Below are positions 8,169 through 16,742 of a stretch of DNA of 35,629 bases, in pieces. This stretch comes from Paludibacteraceae bacterium (GTDB lineage Bacteria; Bacteroidota; Bacteroidia; Bacteroidales; Paludibacteraceae), in the NCBI GenBank assembly GCA_017483945.1, contig JAFUUE010000091.1, forward strand, positions 1-35,629, in the 5' to 3' direction. The position numbers were made by a program, and so were the translations under genes. The notes beneath the pieces were generated by a model. That model was given only the letters and a program-made list of their open reading frames with translations. It did not search any database and had not been told where the DNA came from. How positions within the stretch are numbered: position 1 is the stretch's first letter; the number at the start of each line of letters is the position of its first letter.

Positions 8169-8228
8169 ATCGATGTATTTTTAATGTTTATTCGGTTTTG
8201 GGGTGCATCTGCGCACAAAATGCGAATG

Positions 8229-8260
8229 CAAAGGTACAACAAAAATTGCATATATGCAAG
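8229..8260 (-). promoter_or_regulatory. promoter of secG
   Basis: On the minus strand, -33 CTTG (8257-8260, within CTTGCATATA) and -7 TACCTTTG (8229-8236) are 20 bp apart. The leader is about 53 nt. It lies just past the 3' end of the Fur-family gene. Confidence 0.8.
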
Positions 8261-8295
8261 AGGGATGTGCATTTTTTCCGCAAACGGGGCATTTT

Positions 8296-8760
8296 CTACT
8301 TCTTGCCGGCGGCCAGACGGCGGCAGACCTTGCATGTGCCATACACGTAGAGCGAGAAGTGGCTCATGAGGAAATTGCTGTAGCGCCGCGCCTGGAGCAG
8401 GTTCTGCACGGCGGTGTCGCGGAAGTCGGCCACGCGCCCGCACCGGGTGCAGATAATCTGCAGGTGCGTGTCGCCCCGCGTGAGCAGTTCGTAGGTGGCC
8501 TTCTTATGCCCGTACTGGCGGTTGAGGGGGTAGAGGATATGTGCGTCGGTCAGCAGACTCAGCGTGTTATAGACCGTGGCGGGGCTGATGTGCTCCTCGC
8601 GGCAGAGGACGATGAGTTGTTCGGCGGAGAAAGGGCCGTGCAACGCGCATACGTGACGCAGCACCCACTCGCGCTCCTGCGTGTGGCGCAGGCCGTGCGC
8701 GTCTATATAGGTGTTCAGGCGCTCCGCCGCCTCCTGGTAAACGGTCTCCTCCTTGGTCAT
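8296..8760 (-). CDS. Fur-family transcriptional regulator
   Basis: A 154-residue metal-responsive repressor-type protein. The winged helix spans about residues 25-90, with recognition helix region HISPATVYNTLSLLTDAHIL. Two zinc-binding cysteine pairs are present: Cys104-x2-Cys107 (CTRC) and Cys143-x2-Cys146 (CKVC). The hinge carries HLQIICTRCG, as in Fur/PerR/Zur proteins. Which metal or peroxide signal it senses cannot be told from sequence. Its ATG overlaps the stop of the GNAT gene (ATGA), so they are translationally coupled. Confidence 0.9.
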   Translation of the reverse strand: MTKEETVYQEAAERLNTYIDAHGLRHTQEREWVLRHVCALHGPFSAEQLIVLCREEHISPATVYNTLSLLTDAHILYPLNRQYGHKKATYELLTRGDTHLQIICTRCGRVADFRDTAVQNLLQARRYSNFLMSHFSLYVYGTCKVCRRLAAGKK

Positions 8761-9887
8761 AGTTCTTTGCTGAACGCGCGGCGGCGCTTGTGCTGCTTGT
8801 GGTCGAACATCAGGAAGTTCGCCTGGTTCTTGCTGTTGGTCTCCAGTATGGAGGTCGTCTCCAACCGTTTCACCCCGTAGCGGGCAAAGGTGGGTATCTG
8901 CTCGGTGAAGATGAGGGCGGTCACGCCGCGGTCCTGGTAGTCGGGGCGTACACCGATGAGCAGCAGGTCAAAAGCGTCCATGTGTTTGGCATGCAGCGCT
9001 TTGAGGATGTGGTACCAGCCGAAGGGGAACAGGCTCCCGTTGGCCTTGCGCAGCGCCTCGCTGATGTCCGGCATGCCCAGTCCGATGCCCACTATCTCGT
9101 TCTTCGCGTTCTCCACAATGGTCACAAAGTCGAAGTTCAGCAGCCCGAAGTACATCTTGCTATAGTAGGCCTTCTGGCGGTAGGTCATGGGCTGGTAGTT
9201 GTAGAGCTTCTGGTAGGCGGCGTCCAGCACGTCGAAGTACTCCATGTTGGGATAGCGCTTGAGCAGTTCCTTGGAGTTGCGCACCTTGACCACATGCAAC
9301 TGGCTGCGCTCCATGACTATCTTGTTCATGCGCGCCCAGCGTTCGGGCACCTCCTTCGGCGGATAAATCTGGAACTCAATCCAGTCGGCCTCCTTCTGCA
9401 TGCCATAGTGCTCATAGTGAGTGATATAGTACGGGTAGTTGTACAGCGAGGCCATCGGGGCGAGGTACTCGTATCCCTCCACCAGCGCACCCTCTTTGTC
9501 GAAGTCGGTGAAGCCGACAGGACCGTTCATCAGGGTCATCCCCTTGCTCTTGCCCCATGCGGCCACAGCGTCCAGCAACGCCGTACTCACCTCGAAATCA
9601 TCGATGAAGTCGCACCAACCGAACCGCACTTTCCGCACGTTCCAACGCTCGTTGGCGCGACGGTTAATCAGGGCGGCCACACGGCCCGCTACCTCGCCGT
9701 CCTTGTAGGCGAGAAACAACTGATACTCACTGAACTCCAGCGCCGGGTTCTCCTTCTCGTCGAAGCAGTTCAACTCGTCGAAATCCAGCGTGGGACAATA
9801 GTATGGGCAGTCCTTATATAACTTGTTGGCAAACTGTACAAACACTTTGCGCTCCTTGCGCGTCTCTACCGGGCGAATAGTTATCAT
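8757..9887 (-). CDS. GNAT-superfamily acetyltransferase-like protein
   Basis: A 376-residue protein with a C-terminal GNAT-like region (about 240-350) including VENAKNEIVGIGLGMPD and LLLIGVRPDYQDRGVTALIF, the acyl-CoA loop equivalent. The N-terminal half (MITIRPVETRKERKVFVQFANKLYKDCPYYCP) is typical of a conserved Bacteroidota family of unknown substrate. I place the start at 9887, not at an upstream in-frame ATG at 9917: the -7 element covers 9915-9922, and the predicted transcription start near 9908 lies inside that longer reading frame. It overlaps the fur-like gene by 4 nt. Confidence 0.8.
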   Translation of the reverse strand: MITIRPVETRKERKVFVQFANKLYKDCPYYCPTLDFDELNCFDEKENPALEFSEYQLFLAYKDGEVAGRVAALINRRANERWNVRKVRFGWCDFIDDFEVSTALLDAVAAWGKSKGMTLMNGPVGFTDFDKEGALVEGYEYLAPMASLYNYPYYITHYEHYGMQKEADWIEFQIYPPKEVPERWARMNKIVMERSQLHVVKVRNSKELLKRYPNMEYFDVLDAAYQKLYNYQPMTYRQKAYYSKMYFGLLNFDFVTIVENAKNEIVGIGLGMPDISEALRKANGSLFPFGWYHILKALHAKHMDAFDLLLIGVRPDYQDRGVTALIFTEQIPTFARYGVKRLETTSILETNSKNQANFLMFDHKQHKRRRAFSKEL

Positions 9888-9914
9888 GGTCGGGTATATT
9901 GTGAAAAAACAGGG

Positions 9915-9946
9915 CAAAGGTACGATAAAAACGGCAATTACGCAAG
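9915..9946 (-). promoter_or_regulatory. promoter of the GNAT-fur operon
   Basis: On the minus strand, -33 CTTG (9943-9946, within CTTGCGTAAT) and -7 TACCTTTG (9915-9922) are 20 bp apart. It decides the start codon of the GNAT gene. It is divergent from the LOG gene promoter 16 bp away. Confidence 0.8.
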
Positions 9947-9961
9947 TAAAACGGCTAAAAA

Positions 9962-9993
9962 TTTGGTCAATTCGGTTATTTTTTGTACTTTTG
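9962..9993 (+). promoter_or_regulatory. promoter of the LOG-family gene
   Basis: -33 TTTG (9962-9965) and -7 TACTTTTG (9986-9993) are 20 bp apart. The predicted start near 10000 gives a leader of about 40 nt. Confidence 0.75.
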
Positions 9994-10039
9994 TCACCGC
10001 TTACGCCGCTAATATGAACTTGTTAATCCCTCTTTCAGT

Positions 10040-10618
10040 ATGAATATCGCTGTCTATTGCGCCTCCAGCAACCAACTCCCCGCCGCCTATTACGAGGCGG
10101 CCCGTCAACTCGGTCAATACTTCGCCCGCGCGGGTCACACCCTAATCTATGGTGACGGGGGCATAGGACTCATGGGCGCACTCGCCGACGGCGTGCTCGG
10201 TGCCGGGGGCGAGGTGGTCGGCGTCATCCCGCGCTTCATGGTCGAGCAGGGGTGGAACAACCCGCGCAGCACACGCACCATCGTCACCGAGACCATGCAC
10301 GAACGCAAGCATATCATCGCCGACATGGCGGATGCTATGGTCGCCCTGCCCGGAGGCATCGGTACCTTCGAGGAACTGCTCGAGTGCCTGACATGGAAGC
10401 AACTGGGGCTGCATACCAAACCGGTTGTCATACTGAACCTTAACGGCTACTACGACCACCTGCTCGCATGCCTCGACCGCATGGTGGACGAGCATTTCCT
10501 CCGCCCCGTCCATCGTGAGCGGATGTTCTGCGTCGTGGACCGTCCCGAGCAGGTGCTCCCCGCCATCGCCGACGCACCCGCCTGGTCACAAGATATCCGC
10601 CGCGAGGCCGCCATCTGA
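10040..10618 (+). CDS. LOG-family nucleotide 5'-monophosphate phosphoribohydrolase
   Basis: A 192-residue Rossmann-fold protein of the LOG (TIGR00730) family. Members split AMP-like or cytokinin riboside monophosphates into base and ribose 5-phosphate; the bacterial physiological role is often nucleotide salvage. The hallmark PGGIGTFEE (104-112) and the upstream catalytic Arg-Lys of HERKHIIADMAD are intact. YGDGGIGLMG (37-46) is the phosphate-binding loop. Length is normal. No second gene follows; the downstream DNA holds 11-bp repeats. Confidence 0.9.
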   Translation: MNIAVYCASSNQLPAAYYEAARQLGQYFARAGHTLIYGDGGIGLMGALADGVLGAGGEVVGVIPRFMVEQGWNNPRSTRTIVTETMHERKHIIADMADAMVALPGGIGTFEELLECLTWKQLGLHTKPVVILNLNGYYDHLLACLDRMVDEHFLRPVHRERMFCVVDRPEQVLPAIADAPAWSQDIRREAAI

Positions 10619-10681
10619 CCTCCCCCCTCCCGACAGCGGCAGGCCTGCACAACGTCCCCGTCGCCCCTGCCCGCTACCCCC

Positions 10682-10725
10682 TCAGGTAACGGTCAGGTAA
10701 CGGTCAGGTAATGGTCAGGTAACGA
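10682..10725 (+). repeat. 11-bp tandem array, family A (TCAGGTAACGG), 4 units
   Basis: Four contiguous units: TCAGGTAACGG twice, then TCAGGTAATGG and TCAGGTAACGA. It lies 63 bp downstream of the LOG gene and is followed 19 bp later by a family B array. Confidence 0.9.
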
Positions 10726-10744
10726 GGGGGATACGGAGCTCCTA

Positions 10745-10777
10745 ACGGACCTGGAACAGACCTGGAACAGACCTGAC
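10745..10777 (+). repeat. 11-bp tandem array, family B (ACAGACCTGGA), 3 units
   Basis: The units are ACGGACCTGGA, ACAGACCTGGA and ACAGACCTGAC, then CCTG. The terminal GGA-to-GAC change and following CC match the array at 4390-4422. Apart from these arrays, the stretch from 10619 to 10890 holds nothing I recognise. Confidence 0.9.
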
Positions 10778-10896
10778 CCTGTAAGGTGCTGTTATCGTGC
10801 CGGTTGCAAAAGCCCCCAAAAAGCACAAAATCCCCCTCCGAATGCACGAATACTTGGTGCCAAAATACATAAATTTCGTAGATTTCCGCCTCAAGA

Positions 10897-10928
10897 CTTG
10901 TGTGTTCCGAATATTTATTGTAACTTTG
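10897..10928 (+). promoter_or_regulatory. promoter of the decayed small gene
   Basis: -33 CTTG (10897-10900) and -7 TAACTTTG (10921-10928) are 20 bp apart. It lies 22 nt before the ATG at 10951, so it looks functional even though the gene appears broken. Confidence 0.7.
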
Positions 10929-10950
10929 CGCTTGCAAAGATGAAAGCATT

Positions 10951-11262
10951 ATGAACGATTACCGTTTTACGAATATTGACCAAGAGCCGACAGAGGCGCA
11001 ACTGAACCAGTTGATGTGCGAGGTGGCGGAAGAGGCCAAACAGCGTTGGGACATGGCTCGTACAGCCTATTTCGCACAAATCAAGCAAATGGCGCAAGCA
11101 TTATGAGGAAGCCCGTCCTGATTGTTATCGCAAGACGATAACTCGGTGGATGACAGGAATGCCCGACTGCTCTTCCGCACAACGGATGGTCAGTTCGCAA
11201 AGCAATATGTTGATTCGCTTCCGGAGTGGACGGAAACCATAACTGATAAACTGAAAGCATAA
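10951..11262 (+). pseudogene. small gene of unknown function, probably decayed
   Basis: From ATG 10951 a 51-residue frame (MNDYRFTNIDQEPTEAQLNQ...) ends at TGA 11104-11106. A second TGA in the same frame follows at 11119. From 11122 the same frame is open again to TAA 11260-11262 and reads like normal protein (NARLLFRTTDGQFAKQYVDS). Between the stops, another frame gives YEEARPDCYRKTI, protein-like and continuous in sense. The simplest reading is one protein of about 100 residues, mostly acidic and helical, broken by two compensating frameshifts or small indels. Alternatively the first 51-residue peptide alone is expressed. I do not recognise the family. The region is more AT-rich than its neighbours and has its own promoter and terminator. 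Confidence 0.5.
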
Positions 11263-11288
11263 CCGATATAACTCATATTTTCTATTTT

Positions 11289-11314
11289 AGCAGACTCTGC
11301 GGGGTCTGCTTTTC
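11289..11314 (+). terminator. intrinsic terminator after the small gene
   Basis: AGCAGAC (11289-11295) pairs with GTCTGCT (11304-11310), extended by one wobble pair and followed by TTTCT. It lies 27 nt past the last stop of the small gene, so this is a complete single-gene transcription unit. Confidence 0.75.
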
Positions 11315-11379
11315 TATGTCAAAAAGTGCGGATAAAATGCACGAATACATGCGAACAACGAGAAAAAAAACGGGTCCCT

Positions 11380-11411
11380 ATTGTGTATGTGTATTTTTTT
11401 TTGTACCTTTG
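11380..11411 (+). promoter_or_regulatory. promoter of the polysaccharide export operon
   Basis: -33 ATTG (11380-11383, within ATTGTGTATG) and -7 TACCTTTG (11404-11411) are 20 bp apart. The leader to 11479 is about 60 nt. No other such promoter is seen before wzc or topB. Confidence 0.75.
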
Positions 11412-11478
11412 CACGCTTGATGTGTTTATGTCTTGACTATGTTTGCACACGTAAGTGTGGCACAATACTATGCAGTGT

Positions 11479-12315
11479 ATGAGAAATAGTTTACGAATTG
11501 TATTCTTGGCGGGGCTGTGCACGGTGCTGCTCGGCAGCTGTGTGACGCGCAAGAAACTGACTTATTTTCAGGGAATTGATGCGGTTGTGATGGATAGTAT
11601 CAACCGCACCTACAGTCCGGTGTCGGAGCCGACGGCCCGTCCCGGCGATGTGCTGACTATCACGGTCACGGCGCTGGATGCCGAGGCGGCGGCCCCCTAT
11701 AACCTGCCGGCCGTGGTCTATGCCGACCCCAAAACGGCCCAACTGAACACCACGCCGGCCATGCAACGCTATATCGTCGCCGCCGACGGCACTATCGACT
11801 TCCCCATCCTCGGCACGCTGCCTGTGGGTGGCCTGACGCAGACCGGTATCCGGCAGATGCTGGAGGAACGACTGACGGCGCAACTGACTAATCCGCAGGT
11901 GATTGTCTCCATTATGAACCAGACGGTCAGCGTGCTCGGAGAGGTGAACCGACCGGGACGCTACAGCCTCAACAACGGGCGCATGACCCTGCCCGAACTG
12001 CTGGCCTCCGCCGGAGACCTGACAGTCTATGGCAAACGCGATAACATCCTCATCGCCAGGGAGACGGACGGCCACATGGAATACGGGCGTGTCAACCTGA
12101 ACAAGGCCGACATTTTTGCCTCGCCCTACTACTTCCTCCGCCCGAACGATGTGGTCTATATCGCGCCCAACAGCGTGCGCGCTATCCAGAGCCAGAACGT
12201 GAGCCTGTGGCTCTCGATGGTCTCCACCGTGGCCAGTGCCGCAACGGTCATCGTGACCGTGGTCAATGCGGCTAACTCGGCCGCCGCCAACCAAGCAAGC
12301 AGTAGCGGAAAATAA
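11479..12315 (+). CDS. outer-membrane polysaccharide export lipoprotein (Wza/BexD-like)
   Basis: A 278-residue lipoprotein, short for Wza as is common in Bacteroidota. The signal peptide MRNSLRIVFLAGLCTVLLGSC ends in a lipobox with acylated Cys21. In-frame ATGs at 11455 and 11470 exist, but 11479 gives the cleanest signal peptide. The Poly_export domain (about 40-135; RPGDVLTITVTALD, VAADGTIDFPILGTLPVGG) is followed by an SLBB domain (about 150-205; VSVLGEVNRPGRYSLNNGRMTLPELLASAG). A hydrophobic C-terminal helix (VSLWLSMVSTVASAATVIVT) probably spans the outer membrane. It would form the exit pore for capsule or EPS, with the Wzc-like kinase 34 nt downstream. Confidence 0.92.
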   Translation: MRNSLRIVFLAGLCTVLLGSCVTRKKLTYFQGIDAVVMDSINRTYSPVSEPTARPGDVLTITVTALDAEAAAPYNLPAVVYADPKTAQLNTTPAMQRYIVAADGTIDFPILGTLPVGGLTQTGIRQMLEERLTAQLTNPQVIVSIMNQTVSVLGEVNRPGRYSLNNGRMTLPELLASAGDLTVYGKRDNILIARETDGHMEYGRVNLNKADIFASPYYFLRPNDVVYIAPNSVRAIQSQNVSLWLSMVSTVASAATVIVTVVNAANSAAANQASSSGK

Positions 12316-12330
12316 CAACGATTCAAGACT

Positions 12331-12352
12331 GATAAGTATCCGATAAGTTATG
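12331..12352 (+). repeat. two-unit 11-bp repeat at the wzc start
   Basis: GATAAGTATCC is followed directly by GATAAGTTATG, 9 of 11 matching, and the second copy runs into the wzc ATG (12350). It is a minimal case of the 11-bp duplication pattern, possibly by chance. Confidence 0.45.
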
Positions 12353-14638
12353 GAAAATGAACCGAATACGATAGATGTGCGCAAGCTCCTGATGACGGTC
12401 TTGCGGAACTGGTATTGGTATGTGCTCAGTGTGGTGCTGTGCGGCTGTCTGGCCGTCTGGTACTACTTCTCCCATACGGCTAAGTACAAGGTCGATGCCT
12501 CTATCATGCTGCGTATCAACAACGATGACATGGCCCTGCCTCAGGCGGAGATGCTCTCCTTCATGGGCGTGTCGAGCGGCAAGCAGGTGGACGACGAGAT
12601 AGCTATCCTCTCCTCGCGCGACATCATCAGCCAGGTCATCCGCGACCTCGACCTGCAGACCGAGTATCGCAAGAAGAAAGGCCTGCGGTGGGTGGGGGAG
12701 TACCCGGTGAGCGACCTGCGCGTCGTCTATCCCGAGCACTTCACCGACACCCTCACACATCCGGTCCGCATCAAAATCAAGGCACGCAAGCATGATTATG
12801 TCGTCCGGGTGCGGTATGACAAGTGGCAGCGCAGCCGCCATGTAGTCAAGGACTTGACGCAACCTATCGCCACATGCGCCGGCGAACTGCGCTTCGTGGT
12901 GAACACGATGCCCGAACCCGGCGACCGCTATCGGATGAGGACCCTGCCGATGCTCTCCTGCGCGGAGAACTATGCGGAGAATATCTTCGTTACACGCTAC
13001 AAGAAAGAGTCCAACGTGATGCTGATAGACACCAAGACGGATATGCCGAGACGCGCTATCGACTTCATCAATAAGCAGATAGACCTCTATAATATGGACG
13101 CCGTGGTGGACAAGAATATCGTGGCGACCAACACGGCCGCCTTCATCGAGGAGCGCCTCCGACTCATTGAGGAGGAGCTGAGCACGGCCGAGGAGGATGT
13201 GGAGCAGTACAAGCGCGAGAACCGGTTGACCACCTTCACCGGCGAGACCGCTATCTATGTACAGGAGAGCACCACCTACCGCCACCGGTTGGCCGAACTG
13301 GAGACCCAGCAGAATCTGGTGGATTATGTGGATGATTTCGTCAGCGACGACAGCAAGAAAGGCACGCTCATCCCCGCCAATCTGGGCATCGCCGACGCCT
13401 CGCTCGTGGGACTGATAAATGAGTATAACCAGTTGCTGCTGAAACGGATGCGTATCCAGCGCACCGCTTCGTCCGACAACCCCGTAGTCGAGCAGCTGGA
13501 CATGCAGCTCGGACTGCTGCGCCAGAACATACAGACCTCGATAGCCAGTGTGCGCCGTAGCCTGCAAATCACGCGGACCGACCTGGAGAAACGCAACTCC
13601 GACGCGGGCTCGCATGTGGGTGCCCTGCCGACGATAGAGCGTCAGTACGTGGAGAAAGTGCGCAACCGCCAACTCAAGGAGAACCTCTACCTCTATCTCT
13701 ATCAGAAGCGTGAGGAGAACGCCCTGTCCCTCACGACGACCGTCATCCCCGCTAAGGTCATCGCCATGCCCCAGGTGCACCCCCAGCGCGTATCGCCCCG
13801 CCTGCGTATGTTGGCACTCATCGTGCTGATAATGGGTGTGTTGATACCTTCCGTCGTGCTCTATCTGCGCTACCTGCTCAATAACACCCTCGAAGACCAG
13901 ACAGAGTTGGCAAGTGCCGTCAGCTGTCCGGTGCTCGGACAAGTGGCACAGAACCACCGCGGCGTGCACATCGCCATCCATGAGGGGGAGAACTCCACCT
14001 CGGCGGAGCTCTTCCGGCTCATACGCACCAACCTCGGCTTCATGCTGCCGGGCACCAAGTCCCCCGTCCTGCTGGTGACATCCTGTATCAATGGCGAGGG
14101 TAAGTCCTACGTGGCCAGCAATATAGCTATATCACTCGCCCTGCTGGGCAAGAAGGTCGTGCTCGTCGGACTCGACATACGCAAACCCATGTTGGCCCAC
14201 TATTTCGGCCTGTCGGACAAGGGACTACTGACGGCCTATCTGGCGGATGAGTCCTATGAACTGGCGGACATCGTACAGCCTTCAGGGCAGCATCCTAATC
14301 TGGACTTGATACCGGCCGGCATGGTGCCCCCCAATCCGAACGAACTGCTGCAGTCGGAGCGTCTGGACGCCCTGTTTGCACTGCTGCGCGAGCACTACGA
14401 CTATATCATCGTGGATACCGCGCCCGTGGCTATGGTCAGCGACACCTTCCTGCTCGACCGTATCTCGGATATGACTATCTTTGTCAGCCGCGCAGGCTAT
14501 ACGCCGCGGGAGATGATTGCGTTCATCAACCGCCTCTGCGAGCAGAAACGACTGAAGAATATGGCTTGCGTGCTCAATGGTGTGAAGCAGGCGCAGGCCG
14601 GATACGGCTATGGCTACGGGTACGGACGCCAAGACTAA
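12350..14638 (+). CDS. Wzc-type polysaccharide co-polymerase / BY-kinase
   Basis: A 762-residue inner-membrane protein that controls chain length and drives export with the Wza-like pore. Transmembrane helices lie at about 18-37 and 490-512, flanking a periplasmic Wzz/GNVR region with coiled coil (about 255-440; EERLRLIEEELSTAEEDVEQ). The cytoplasmic kinase has Walker A (INGEGKS, about 579-585), Walker A' (VLVGLDIRKP, with Gly at the first usual Asp position) and Walker B (IIVDTAPV, about 684-691). The C-terminal tyrosine cluster is short, alternating Gly-Tyr (GYGYGYGYGRQD), the expected autophosphorylation tail. It is followed 9 nt later by topB. Confidence 0.93.
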   Translation: MENEPNTIDVRKLLMTVLRNWYWYVLSVVLCGCLAVWYYFSHTAKYKVDASIMLRINNDDMALPQAEMLSFMGVSSGKQVDDEIAILSSRDIISQVIRDLDLQTEYRKKKGLRWVGEYPVSDLRVVYPEHFTDTLTHPVRIKIKARKHDYVVRVRYDKWQRSRHVVKDLTQPIATCAGELRFVVNTMPEPGDRYRMRTLPMLSCAENYAENIFVTRYKKESNVMLIDTKTDMPRRAIDFINKQIDLYNMDAVVDKNIVATNTAAFIEERLRLIEEELSTAEEDVEQYKRENRLTTFTGETAIYVQESTTYRHRLAELETQQNLVDYVDDFVSDDSKKGTLIPANLGIADASLVGLINEYNQLLLKRMRIQRTASSDNPVVEQLDMQLGLLRQNIQTSIASVRRSLQITRTDLEKRNSDAGSHVGALPTIERQYVEKVRNRQLKENLYLYLYQKREENALSLTTTVIPAKVIAMPQVHPQRVSPRLRMLALIVLIMGVLIPSVVLYLRYLLNNTLEDQTELASAVSCPVLGQVAQNHRGVHIAIHEGENSTSAELFRLIRTNLGFMLPGTKSPVLLVTSCINGEGKSYVASNIAISLALLGKKVVLVGLDIRKPMLAHYFGLSDKGLLTAYLADESYELADIVQPSGQHPNLDLIPAGMVPPNPNELLQSERLDALFALLREHYDYIIVDTAPVAMVSDTFLLDRISDMTIFVSRAGYTPREMIAFINRLCEQKRLKNMACVLNGVKQAQAGYGYGYGYGRQD

Positions 14639-14647
14639 GACACGAAC

Positions 14648-16600
14648 ATGACAGTCTGCGTAGCCGAGAAACCTTCCGTAGGTCAGTATATTGCCAAAGT
14701 GCTGGGTGCCAACACCCGGCACGATGGCTATTTCGAGGGCAACGGCTACTGTGTCACATGGACCTTCGGACATCTCTGCGCGCTGCTTGACCCGCATGAG
14801 TATAACAGCCAATGGCGGGCATGGACGCTCGGCTCCCTGCCTATGATACCCGAACGCTTCGGCATCAAGGTCACCGACGAGAAGGGCGTCGTCAAGCAGT
14901 TCAACACCATCAAGTCCCTTATCGCACAGGCTGACGAGGTCATCAACTGCGGTGATGCCGGCCAGGAGGGCGAACTTATCCAACGCTGGGTCTATCAGAA
15001 AGCCGGATGCCGCGTGCCCGTCAAGCGCCTCTGGGTCTCCTCGCTCACCGAGGAGGCTATCGCTGAGGGATTCCGGCAGCTCAAGGACCAGGATGACTAC
15101 CAGCACCTCTACGAGGCCGGACTCATGCGCGCTATCGGAGACTGGCTGCTCGGCATGAATGCCACGCGCGCATATACCTTACGATACGCGCGCGGAGCCG
15201 GCAAGGACCGGCAGGTGCTCAGCATCGGACGGGTGCAGACACCTACCCTGGCACTCATCGTCAAACGACAGCAGGAGATAGAACGCTTCGTCCCACGCAC
15301 CTACTGGGAGCTCAAGACACAATACCGCGACACGCTCTTCTCCGCCCAGATACCCGTCGAGGAGGATGAGTATGCCATCACCTCTGCCGAACAGGGGCAG
15401 GAACTCGTCAGCTCGATTGAGAACGAGCCCTTTACCGTCACGCAGGTGGAGAAGAAGAAAGGCACGGAGTTCGCGCCGAGACTCTTCGACTTGACCTCGC
15501 TGCAGGTCGAGTGTAACAAGAAGTTCTCCCTCTCCGCCGACGACACGCTCAAGCTCATCCAGTCCCTCTACGAGAAGCGTGTGACCACCTATCCCCGTGT
15601 TGATACCACCTTCCTCAGTGAAGACCTCTATCCCAAAGTGCCCGCTACGCTGCAGGGCATCAAGGACTATTTCCCTCAAACAGCCCCTCTGCTCGCCCTC
15701 AAAGCGGACGGAGGCAAGGGCGCCGGCTCACTGCCTAAGTCGAAGAAAGTCTTTGATAACAAGAAGGTGACGGACCACCATGCCATCATCCCGACCGGAC
15801 AACGCCCCGACAACCTCACCGCCGAAGAGCGCAAGGTGTACGACCTTGTGGCGCTGCGCTTTATCGCGGTCTTCTATCCCGATTGTGAGGTGGCGAACAC
15901 CACCGTCCTCGGACGCGCCGGAGAGATAGATTTCCGTGTGACCGGCCGGGAAGTCCAGCGGCCGGGATGGCGCACCGTCTTCGATACGAAGGAGACCGAT
16001 ACGCCTGATAATCCGGACGGGCAGGAGTCGCAGGACGAGGACTCCGCCAAGACGCTGCCCTCCTTCACGAAGGGCGAGTCCGGATCCCATACGCCTCTCC
16101 TCAAGGAGAAAACGACCACTCCCCCCAAGTACTACACCGAAGCCACCCTGCTTCGCGCCATGGAAACGGCCGGAAAAACCGTCGAGGACGAGGAGCTGCG
16201 CGACGCCATGAAGGAGAACGGCATCGGACGACCCTCCACCCGTGCGGCCATCATCGAGAAACTATACCAACGCAACTATATCGTCCGAGAACGCAAGTCC
16301 ATACACGCCACACCCCTCGGCGTCGAGTTGATACGGCTCGTCATATCACCCCTGCTCAAGTCCGCCGAACTGACCGGACTATGGGAGAAGAAGCTGCGTG
16401 AGATAGAACGCGGCGAATACACCGCACGACAGTTTCTCGACGAACTCAAAACAATGACGGCCGACGTCGTCCGTGAGGTCAAACTCAACAAGGCCGGCAT
16501 GCAGTGCCCCGTCTGTCGGCGGGGAACCGTCATTCGGGGCAACACGCGCTACGGTTGCTCTCGCTGGAGAGAAGGATGTACCTACGCTGAACCATTTTGA
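14648..16600 (+). CDS. topB: DNA topoisomerase III (type IA)
   Basis: A 650-residue type IA topoisomerase that decatenates DNA and resolves recombination intermediates. The TOPRIM domain starts at VCVAEKPSVGQYIA and includes CGDAGQEGELIQRW, with the metal-binding acidic residues. The catalytic tyrosine is Tyr315 in VTTYPRVDTTFL. The RPSTRAAIIEKL segment and a C-terminal zinc-ribbon remnant (MQCPVCRRGTVIRGNTRYGC) complete the family pattern. The C-terminus stops right after the ribbon. It is 9 nt downstream of wzc, so probably co-transcribed with capsule export genes, an unusual neighbour. No clear terminator follows. Confidence 0.93.
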   Translation: MTVCVAEKPSVGQYIAKVLGANTRHDGYFEGNGYCVTWTFGHLCALLDPHEYNSQWRAWTLGSLPMIPERFGIKVTDEKGVVKQFNTIKSLIAQADEVINCGDAGQEGELIQRWVYQKAGCRVPVKRLWVSSLTEEAIAEGFRQLKDQDDYQHLYEAGLMRAIGDWLLGMNATRAYTLRYARGAGKDRQVLSIGRVQTPTLALIVKRQQEIERFVPRTYWELKTQYRDTLFSAQIPVEEDEYAITSAEQGQELVSSIENEPFTVTQVEKKKGTEFAPRLFDLTSLQVECNKKFSLSADDTLKLIQSLYEKRVTTYPRVDTTFLSEDLYPKVPATLQGIKDYFPQTAPLLALKADGGKGAGSLPKSKKVFDNKKVTDHHAIIPTGQRPDNLTAEERKVYDLVALRFIAVFYPDCEVANTTVLGRAGEIDFRVTGREVQRPGWRTVFDTKETDTPDNPDGQESQDEDSAKTLPSFTKGESGSHTPLLKEKTTTPPKYYTEATLLRAMETAGKTVEDEELRDAMKENGIGRPSTRAAIIEKLYQRNYIVRERKSIHATPLGVELIRLVISPLLKSAELTGLWEKKLREIERGEYTARQFLDELKTMTADVVREVKLNKAGMQCPVCRRGTVIRGNTRYGCSRWREGCTYAEPF

Positions 16601-16654
16601 CAAAATAGCGACTTTTTGTGTCAATTATTGCACATCGTTTCCAATAAAAAATGC

Positions 16655-16662
16655 TAACTTTG
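16655..16662 (+). promoter_or_regulatory. likely -7 element for the SusC operon
   Basis: TAACTTTG, followed by CA as in the other promoters. No good -33 element lies 20 bp upstream; the nearest is ATTG at 16627-16630, 24 bp away. A weak core would fit a gene needing an activator. The resulting leader of about 210 nt contains the repeat array at 16743-16786. Confidence 0.55.
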
Positions 16663-16742
16663 CACCATGCTATCAAGGATAACACATACCTCCTCCGCCA
16701 AAACTCGCTGTCTTACAGCAGTCAAACAGGGAGCGAACTTAG

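Noticed and set aside
12323-13981. A 552-codon open frame on the minus strand opposite wzc
   Set aside because: Its translation is His/Gly/Val-rich with no domain pattern. It mirrors the GC-rich third positions of the clear Wzc protein and has no promoter.
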